From Roseitalea porphyridii (GTDB taxonomy: Bacteria > Pseudomonadota > Alphaproteobacteria > Rhizobiales > Rhizobiaceae), in the NCBI RefSeq assembly GCF_004331955.1, contig NZ_CP036532.1, forward strand, positions 992,001-1,056,000: a stretch of 64,000 nucleotides of DNA, in the 5' to 3' direction. Numbering within the stretch: the stretch's first letter is position 1; each line of letters begins with the position of its first letter. The notes below the pieces were generated by a model that did not search any database, was not told where the DNA came from, and saw only the letters and a program-made list of their open reading frames with translations. Of the stretch, positions 58,831-64,000 are shown piece by piece. The position numbers were made by a program, and so were the translations under genes.

Positions 58831-59343
58831 TCAGCGGCGACCAAAACCGGGGCGGCGTGGTCCGTGATGGTGCGGGCGTTGCGGGGTCGGCTCGCGCGGC
58901 GCATCGGTGCTGCTGCCCGGCGCCGCCCGGTCGCCGGCGGCCCGCTCCCCGCCATCGGCGGCCGGCCCGATCGGAGTGACGACCTGATGCTTTGCGAGCG
59001 CGGTCGGAGAGGGTTCGGACGTGAAGGCGACGCCGCATTCCTGTCCGCGGATCCACCGCCGCGCGCAGTCGATCTGGATGCCGTCGACGGGAATGTGCAG
59101 GATGAAGCGTTCGGGAATGATCGCCATCGCCTCGAACTTCAGCCGGGCGCCGGTATCGGAAAGGTCACGGATCACGCATGCGATCGCGCTCGTCTGCGGG
59201 TTTTCCTGAGCGAAACCTTGTTTGAGCACGCGCTGGCGCCTCGTCGCGCGCTTGTGCTCATTGTCCGTATCACCGAAATCGTCGCTCGGAGGGTCGGCCA
59301 AGTCCTCTGCCTCGGGTCGGAAATGTGATCGATTCGGGACCAT
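58831..59343 (-). CDS. PilZ-domain protein (170 aa)
   Basis: This is a likely c-di-GMP receptor. The PilZ pattern begins with RATRRQRVLKQGFAQ (the RxxxR motif) and continues with IRDLSDTGARLKFE (D-x-S-x-x-G) and RRWIRGQECGVAFTSE. The C-terminus is a low-complexity tail rich in Pro, Arg and His (PQRPHHHGPRRPGFGRR). The start at 59343 is the first in-frame ATG before the motif. The c-di-GMP enzymes elsewhere in the window are possible partners. Confidence 0.88.
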   Translation of the reverse strand: MVPNRSHFRPEAEDLADPPSDDFGDTDNEHKRATRRQRVLKQGFAQENPQTSAIACVIRDLSDTGARLKFEAMAIIPERFILHIPVDGIQIDCARRWIRGQECGVAFTSEPSPTALAKHQVVTPIGPAADGGERAAGDRAAPGSSTDAPREPTPQRPHHHGPRRPGFGRR

Positions 59344-59408
59344 GATTAGCGCCTGCCTTACGCTACGGCAAGACGATCGCCGCGCGTCCGCGGGTACGAC
59401 GGGTCTTG

Positions 59409-60203
59409 TCAGCCCGCCGCCCCGGCAAGGAACGCGGCCGTCTGGTCGTCTGCCGGAAAGAACAGTTCGAGCTTGACGTCGGCAAGCGCCATGTCCTCGG
59501 CCGAGCCGAAATGGCTGATCGTCGAAAAAAGCGACAGCACCCGTCCACCAAGCCGCAGCCGCATCGCGATGAAAGGCGGCATCGTCGCGCCCGCGGGCAC
59601 ATCGCGCTTGGGCAGCACCGCTTCGAGCCGTGCGGCGGCCGCATCGAGATCCGCATCGCCACCAAGGTGGAGGGCTTCGGTGCGCAACCTCAAGACGATA
59701 TGCCAGGCGACCTCGCGCCAGTTCTCGATCAACGTTTCGAGGCGGGCGGGGTCGCTGAACAGGCCGAGAAGATCGGCCGGCGTTCCGTCGATGCCGGCGC
59801 CGGCGAGCATGGCCCTGGCCGGACCGTTCGCGCACACGACCTGCCAGCGGCGGTCCAGCGCGAGGCCGGGGTAGGGCGCATGGCGTTCGAGCATCCATGC
59901 GATCGCCGCGCGCACCGGGCCCATTTCCGCATCGTCAAGCGGCCGGGCTGCATAGGCGGAGGCGAAGCCGGCAGCGTTGAGGAGCGTGTTGCGGGCCGCA
60001 TGCGGCACGCCGAGAAACTCCGACAGATGGACGACCATCGTTCGGCTCGGCCGCGCCCGCCCGGTTTCCAGAAACGAGATGTGGCGGGCCGACACGTTGG
60101 CCATCAGGGCAAGGTCGAGCTGGCTTACCCGCCGCCTTTGCCGCCAGCTTCGCAGCATCGGTCCGAAACCGGTCTCGGCGGCGACGGGCGTGATCGTCTC
60201 CAA
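59409..60203 (-). CDS. HTH regulator with MmyB-like ligand-binding domain (264 aa)
   Basis: An XRE-type HTH (LRSWRQRRRVSQLDLALMAN then VSARHISFLETGRARPSRT) is followed by a C-terminal PAS-like MmyB domain (YPGLALDRRWQVVCANGPAR, WREVAWHIVLRLRTEALHLG, GRVLSLFSTISHFGSAED). Members regulate metabolism, often of a neighbouring gene, probably by binding a small or lipid-like ligand. TTG 60203 has GGGAG seven bases upstream. ATG 60236 is an alternative. It is divergent from a small membrane gene, a possible target. Confidence 0.9.
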   Translation of the reverse strand: METITPVAAETGFGPMLRSWRQRRRVSQLDLALMANVSARHISFLETGRARPSRTMVVHLSEFLGVPHAARNTLLNAAGFASAYAARPLDDAEMGPVRAAIAWMLERHAPYPGLALDRRWQVVCANGPARAMLAGAGIDGTPADLLGLFSDPARLETLIENWREVAWHIVLRLRTEALHLGGDADLDAAAARLEAVLPKRDVPAGATMPPFIAMRLRLGGRVLSLFSTISHFGSAEDMALADVKLELFFPADDQTAAFLAGAAG

Positions 60204-60333
60204 ACGGCATCTCCCGGGCGAGGCGTTGCGCGACATTAGCGCGCCAGGCCGCACCGGTCACTTACCTGCCGGGTAATTGCGGGGCGTCGCCAGACGGCGA
60301 TAGGCCGGGCGCATTCAACCCAAGGAGGTGGCA

Positions 60334-60756
60334 ATGATCGTCAATGTCAGTCTGCTCAAGTTCGGTGCCGTGCTGCTCATCGGCTTCGGCGTCCTGTTCG
60401 TCCTGTCGGTCTGGCCCCCGCTGGCCGTGCCGCTGACTCTGCTGGTCGACCTTTTCGCCTGGCCGCTCGATGGCGGGCAGACCCTTGCGGCCGAAGCGAC
60501 GCGGCTCGCGCTCGCGATCGGCGGCGGCGTGCTCGCCGGGTGGGGCGCGATGATCTGGCTGATCGCCACGCACCTTGGCGAACGCGAGCCGGAACTGGCG
60601 CGCAGCCTCGTGCTCGGCCCGGTGGTGGTCTGGTTCGTGCTCGACTGTCTGGGCTCCGTCGCCGCCGGCGTGCCGCTCAACGTGCTGCTGAACATCGGCT
60701 TTCTGGCGCTGTTCTTCGCCGCGTTCCGTGGCGCGGCCAAGCCCCGGCAGGCTTAG
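60334..60756 (+). CDS. Hypothetical four-helix membrane protein (140 aa)
   Basis: Four hydrophobic segments (about residues 8-28, 30-48, 59-79 and 92-132 in part) form a small inner-membrane protein with no recognised family. ATG 60334 has a strong AAGGAGG five bases upstream; an in-frame GTG at 60328 lies within that site. It is divergent from the MmyB-type regulator, 130 bases away, which suggests it may be its regulated target. Confidence 0.82.
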   Translation: MIVNVSLLKFGAVLLIGFGVLFVLSVWPPLAVPLTLLVDLFAWPLDGGQTLAAEATRLALAIGGGVLAGWGAMIWLIATHLGEREPELARSLVLGPVVVWFVLDCLGSVAAGVPLNVLLNIGFLALFFAAFRGAAKPRQA

Positions 60757-60780
60757 GTTCCGGCAGTTTGGGGGCTTTGA

Positions 60781-60803
60781 CGACGGCCTGCTCGCGGCCG
60801 TCG
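60781..60803. terminator. Shared hairpin between convergent genes
   Basis: CGACGGCC (60781-60788) pairs perfectly with GGCCGTCG (60796-60803) across a seven-base loop. It lies between the small membrane gene and the carA stop, so it could end transcription from both sides, although no T-tract is present. Confidence 0.45.
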
Positions 60804-60805
60804 CC

Positions 60806-62026
60806 TCAGCGCTCGGCGAGGGCGGGTTCGCCCCGGCGGGCGCGGATCAGGTTGGCAAAGCGCTTGAACAGATAGTGGCTGTCCTGAGGGCCGGGCGAGG
60901 CCTCAGGATGGTGCTGGACGGAGAAGACCGGCTTGCCGTCCACCGCGATGCCGCAGTTCGATCCGTCAAACAGCGACACATGGGTCTCGGTGACGCCGCC
61001 GGGCAGGCTGTCGCCGTCGACGGCGAAGCCGTGGTTCATCGAGACGATCTCGACCTTGCCGGTGGTGTGATCCTTGACCGGATGGTTGGCGCCGTGATGG
61101 CCCTGGTGCATCTTCACGGTCTTGCCGCCTAGCGCCAGCGCCAGCATCTGGTGGCCAAGGCAGATGCCGAACAGCGGAATGCCGGTCTCGATCAGCTTGC
61201 CGATCACCGGGACGGCATATTCGCCCGTCGCGGCGGGATCGCCCGGCCCGTTGGACAGGAAGATGCCATCGGGCTCGTGCGCCAGCACCTCCTCGGCGGT
61301 CGAGGAGGCCGGCATCACGGTCACCTTCGCGCCGAGCCCAGACAGAAGCCGCAGAATGTTGCGCTTGACGCCATAGTCGATGGCGACGATGTGCATCGTC
61401 GGTTCGTCGGCCGCGCCATAGCCTTCATCCCATACCCAGGGCGTCTCGCTCCATGACGCGCTCTGACCCGAGGTCACCTCCTTGGCAAGGTCCAGGCCGA
61501 CGAGCCCGCTCCAGCCGGCGGCCCGCGCCTTGAGCGCCTCGATGTCGAATTCGCCGGAGGGCTCGTGCGCGATCACCGCGTTTGGCACGCCGTTAGCCCG
61601 GATGTGCGCCGTCAGTGCGCGCGTGTCGATGCCGGAAAGCCCGATGATGCCGCGCGCCTTCAGCCAGGCGTCGAGATGGCCGGTCGACCGGTAGTTGGAG
61701 GGTTCGGTGATCGATGCCTTGAACACCGCGCCGACCGCGCCGGCACGCCGCGCCGGGGTCAGGTCCTCGATGTCCTCGTCATTGGCGCCGACATTGCCGA
61801 TGTGCGGGAAGGTGAAGGTGACGATCTGGCCCGCATAGGACGGATCGGTCAGGATCTCCTGATAGCCGGTCAGCGCCGTGTTGAAGCAGACCTCGGCTTC
61901 GACGGCACCGGTGGCGCCGAAACCCTTGCCTTCGAGCACCGTGCCGTCAGCCAGCACCAGGACCGCGGTCGCAGGTTCCGTGCTCCAAGGCGCGGGCGCG
62001 CCGCTTCCATCGATCGCAGACATCAT
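60806..62026 (-). CDS. carA: Carbamoyl-phosphate synthase small subunit (406 aa)
   Basis: This is the glutamine amidotransferase subunit that supplies ammonia to CarB. The N-terminal CPSase domain has [20 protein letters not shown]-type sequence (written here as [19 protein letters not shown]). The class I amidotransferase motif is [16 protein letters not shown] with the nucleophilic Cys, and the catalytic His/Glu pair is in [15 protein letters not shown] 62026 follows AAAGAG at seven bases; GTG 62032 is an alternative. Confidence 0.97.
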   Translation of the reverse strand: MMSAIDGSGAPAPWSTEPATAVLVLADGTVLEGKGFGATGAVEAEVCFNTALTGYQEILTDPSYAGQIVTFTFPHIGNVGANDEDIEDLTPARRAGAVGAVFKASITEPSNYRSTGHLDAWLKARGIIGLSGIDTRALTAHIRANGVPNAVIAHEPSGEFDIEALKARAAGWSGLVGLDLAKEVTSGQSASWSETPWVWDEGYGAADEPTMHIVAIDYGVKRNILRLLSGLGAKVTVMPASSTAEEVLAHEPDGIFLSNGPGDPAATGEYAVPVIGKLIETGIPLFGICLGHQMLALALGGKTVKMHQGHHGANHPVKDHTTGKVEIVSMNHGFAVDGDSLPGGVTETHVSLFDGSNCGIAVDGKPVFSVQHHPEASPGPQDSHYLFKRFANLIRARRGEPALAER

Positions 62027-62219
62027 GGTCACACTCTTTGCAGGGCCGTGGCGGGGTCATTCCGGCGGTGGCTTGCCGACATCGCTCGCAAACACCATAT
62101 TGAGCGCGAACGCAACCGAACCCCGTCCTCGCCAGTTGGTGACGCGGCGTCAGCGTTCAAGGCCCGCGCGGGCAGCGCGCGAAGAAGATGGCGGTCGCGC
62201 AAAATGTGGATCGTCGAGT

Positions 62220-62251
62220 TTTGTCAATTGAAATCAAGGCTTTGTCAGTTG
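62220..62251 (+). promoter_or_regulatory. Direct repeat TTTGTCARTTG upstream of yqeY-dnaG
   Basis: TTTGTCAATTG (62220-62230) and TTTGTCAGTTG (62241-62251) are 21 bases apart, two helical turns, 66-97 bases before the YqeY start. No repeat word of this kind is expected in this GC-rich background. It could bind a regulator of the yqeY-dnaG transcript or be part of its promoter. Confidence 0.45.
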
Positions 62252-62316
62252 GATTGGAGGCTTGCATGGCGCAGGCGCCCCGGCTATCCTTCACGAAGCT
62301 TTACCGGGAGTTCGAC

Positions 62317-62766
62317 ATGCGTGAAGCCATTCATGCTGCGTTGAAGGAAGCTCAGAGTTCACAGGACAAATGCCGGATATCGGTGCTGCGGCTGATCGCG
62401 GCAGCGGTCAAGGACCGCGATCTTGCCAATCGCAATGCGGGCAAGGATCCGGTCTCCGACAAGGAAATCCTGAACATCCTCGCCAAGATGATCGAACAGC
62501 GCAAGGCGTCGGCCGGCGACTACGAACAGTCCGGCCGGCTCGAACTGGCCGATCAGGAACGCTACGAATCGAAGGTGATCGCCGAATTCCTGCCCGCCCA
62601 GTTGGGCGAGGACGAGGTCAAGCAGGCCTGTGCCGCGGTCGTCGAGGACACCGGCGCCGAGGGCCTGCGCGACATGGGCAAGTGCATGAACAAGCTCAAG
62701 AAGCAGTTCCCCGGCCAGATGGACTTCACCAAGGCTTCAGGCATCGTGCGCGGCATGCTGCGCTGA
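62317..62766 (+). CDS. GatB/YqeY-domain protein (149 aa)
   Basis: This is a small helical protein sharing the GatB C-terminal domain, thought to have a tRNA-related role. Family motifs: RISVLRLIAAAVKDRDLANR, RKASAGDYEQSGRLELADQE and KVIAEFLPAQLGEDEVKQAC. The C-terminus FPGQMDFTKASGIVRGMLR is typical. GGGAG lies six bases before ATG 62317. It precedes dnaG, the usual order in many bacteria. Confidence 0.93.
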   Translation: MREAIHAALKEAQSSQDKCRISVLRLIAAAVKDRDLANRNAGKDPVSDKEILNILAKMIEQRKASAGDYEQSGRLELADQERYESKVIAEFLPAQLGEDEVKQACAAVVEDTGAEGLRDMGKCMNKLKKQFPGQMDFTKASGIVRGMLR

Positions 62767-62892
62767 GGCCGGCCGCGGCTGTGGACAAGTAGAACCCGTT
62801 TGCATGCCGGCGCCCGCGCCCCTTAAGTAAACCCTGATTGAAGCCCGGCCCGCTTGGTGGCACGGGCAGAACCCTTGCCGGGGCGGATAGCC

Positions 62893-64000
62893 GTGCGCTT
62901 CTCACAGTCCTTTCTTGATGAAGTCCGCGACCGCGTTCCGATCTCGGACGTGATCGGCCAGCGCGTCACCTGGGACAAGCGCAAGACCAACACGTCTCGT
63001 GGCGACTACTGGGCCTGCTGCCCGTTCCACGGCGAGAAGACGCCGAGCTTTCACTGCGAGGACAGGAAAGGCCGCTACCACTGCTTCGGCTGCGGCGTTT
63101 CCGGAGACCATTTCCGCTTTCTGACCGAACTCGACGGCATGGCCTTTCCGGAGGCCGTCGAGCGGGTCGCGGCGATGGGTGGTGTCGCCCTGCCGGCGCC
63201 CGATCCGGAGGCCGAGAAGCGCGAGCGCCAGCGCGCCACCCTTTATGACGTCATGGAGGAGGCTGCGAAGTTCTTCGAGACCCAGCTTCAGATGCAGGCC
63301 GGCGCCGCCGCCCGCGCCTATCTGCGCGACCGCGGACTGACCCCGCCGACGATCGGCAAGTTCCGCCTTGGTTATGCGCCGGGCAGTCGCAACGCGCTCA
63401 AGAGCCATCTGGCCGAAAAGGGCGCGACGAAAGAGCAGATCGAGCAATGCGGGCTTGTCGTGCACGGCGAGGACATCGCGGTTTCCTATGACCGGTTCCG
63501 CGACCGCATCATGTTCCCGATCGAGGACGCGCAGGGCCGCGTGATCGCCTTCGGCGGCCGTGCCATGTCTGCCGACGTGCCGGCCAAGTACATGAACTCG
63601 CCCGAGGGTCCGCTCTTCCACAAGTCGGATGTGCTCTACAATTTCCGCCGCGCGCGCCAGGCGGCCGCCCGTGGCGGCACGATCGTCGCGGTCGAGGGCT
63701 ATATGGACGTGATCGCCCTTGATCAGGCCGGTTTCGGCAATGCGGTTGCCCCGCTCGGCACGGCGCTGACCGAGAGCCAGCTCGCCAGGATCTGGCGCGT
63801 GACCGGAGAGCCGGTGCTGTGCTTTGACGGCGACCAGGCGGGCCTCCGCGCCGCCTACCGAACGCTTGAACTGGCCTTGCCGGAACTCAAGCCCGGCCGG
63901 ACCGTCCGCTTTGCGCTTCTGCCAGACGGCAAGGACCCCGACGATCTCGTCGGCGAGGGCGGCGGCGAAGCGTTCGAGGCGGTGATGAGCCAGGCGCGCA
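62893..64000 (+). CDS. dnaG: DNA primase DnaG (partial, 3' end beyond right edge)
   Basis: This enzyme makes RNA primers for replication. About 369 codons are present. The N-terminal zinc-binding domain is CHC2 type, with C43, H46, C64 and C67 in CCPFHGEKTPSF and YHCFGCGVSGDHF. The TOPRIM core begins IVAVEGYMDVIALDQ (Glu near residue 267), with the metal motif LCFDGDQAGLRAA near 311. GTG 62893 matches the family N-terminus MRFSQSFLDEVRDRVPISDV. The gene is truncated only by the window edge. Confidence 0.97.
   Translation, partial: MRFSQSFLDEVRDRVPISDVIGQRVTWDKRKTNTSRGDYWACCPFHGEKTPSFHCEDRKGRYHCFGCGVSGDHFRFLTELDGMAFPEAVERVAAMGGVALPAPDPEAEKRERQRATLYDVMEEAAKFFETQLQMQAGAAARAYLRDRGLTPPTIGKFRLGYAPGSRNALKSHLAEKGATKEQIEQCGLVVHGEDIAVSYDRFRDRIMFPIEDAQGRVIAFGGRAMSADVPAKYMNSPEGPLFHKSDVLYNFRRARQAAARGGTIVAVEGYMDVIALDQAGFGNAVAPLGTALTESQLARIWRVTGEPVLCFDGDQAGLRAAYRTLELALPELKPGRTVRFALLPDGKDPDDLVGEGGGEAFEAVMSQAR

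Noticed and set aside
62902-63621. Minus-strand frame of 239 codons inside dnaG
   Set aside because: The plus strand encodes the DnaG zinc and TOPRIM domains without interruption, so the minus frame is a shadow.

Overview
The window is chromosomal DNA from a high-GC alphaproteobacterium, most likely of the order Hyphomicrobiales (Rhizobiales). The evidence is a Shemin-type hemA, the cell-cycle methyltransferase ccrM, a LsrB/VtlR-type regulator beside trxB, an IalB-like protein beside tldD and the cox operon, cysG-cysI-cysH assimilatory genes with DUF2849 and DUF934 partners, and carA/yqeY/dnaG in the usual rhizobial order. Nearly all genes are intact and tightly packed. Only the two edge genes are cut: an ABC permease at the left and dnaG at the right.

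Layout. 1-7 kb: two ABC-2 export systems (0-1.6 and 4.5-6.1 kb), an HTH regulator, a membrane coiled-coil protein next to a diguanylate cyclase, and a membrane LytTR regulator facing the second exporter. 7-15.5 kb: tldD, an IalB-like protein and the aa3 cytochrome oxidase operon coxB-coxA-ctaB-(small membrane ORF)-ctaG-coxC-surf1. 15.5-16.2 kb: a hicAB toxin-antitoxin pair with a perfect palindrome over its promoter. 16.2-21.1 kb: ispH, thrB, rnhA, a peroxiredoxin, a DsbD-domain protein and yqgE. 21.1-27.5 kb: thrC, an M16 peptidase, a GNAT enzyme and a large 7TMR-DISM/PAS/GGDEF/EAL protein on the minus strand. 27.7-35.3 kb: a lipoprotein, ccrM, a HAD hydrolase, mutY and a run of small enzymes. 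At 35.4 kb is a CAT-anticodon tRNA with features of tRNA-Ile2. 35.5-42.5 kb: a ferredoxin reductase, then the sulfate-assimilation operon cysG-DUF2849-cysI-cysH-DUF934-fpr. 42.8-47.6 kb: hemA behind an FNR/FixK-like box, a CoA-transferase, an MFS transporter and a hydrolase. 47.7-51.3 kb: ettA, then an AT-richer insert holding a BglII/BstYI-like restriction endonuclease and an MT-A70 DNA methyltransferase, followed by a small-RNA gene. 51.3-64 kb: lsrB-trxB-greA, a nuclease-fold phosphatase, carB, a PilZ protein, an MmyB-type regulator, carA, yqeY and dnaG.

The most striking object is at 50935-51064 on the minus strand. Three consecutive hairpins with unrelated stems (6, 10 and 12 bp) carry the identical 10-nt loop ACCTCCTCCC. 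The last hairpin is followed by a T-tract, and a good promoter (TTGAAA-17-CATATT) sits just upstream. The loop copies the anti-Shine-Dalgarno tail of 16S rRNA. This is the architecture of the CcsR/'cuckoo' sRNAs known from other alphaproteobacteria, here as a free-standing three-loop version next to a restriction-modification system. Other regulatory signals worth checking are the HicB operator, the hemA FNR box, a palindrome plus CtrA-like site before ccrM, and an inverted repeat inside the methyltransferase promoter.

All calls come from reading the sequence. Family names rest on motif recognition, not database searches. Some start codons, notably the TTG starts, were chosen on Shine-Dalgarno position and remain open.
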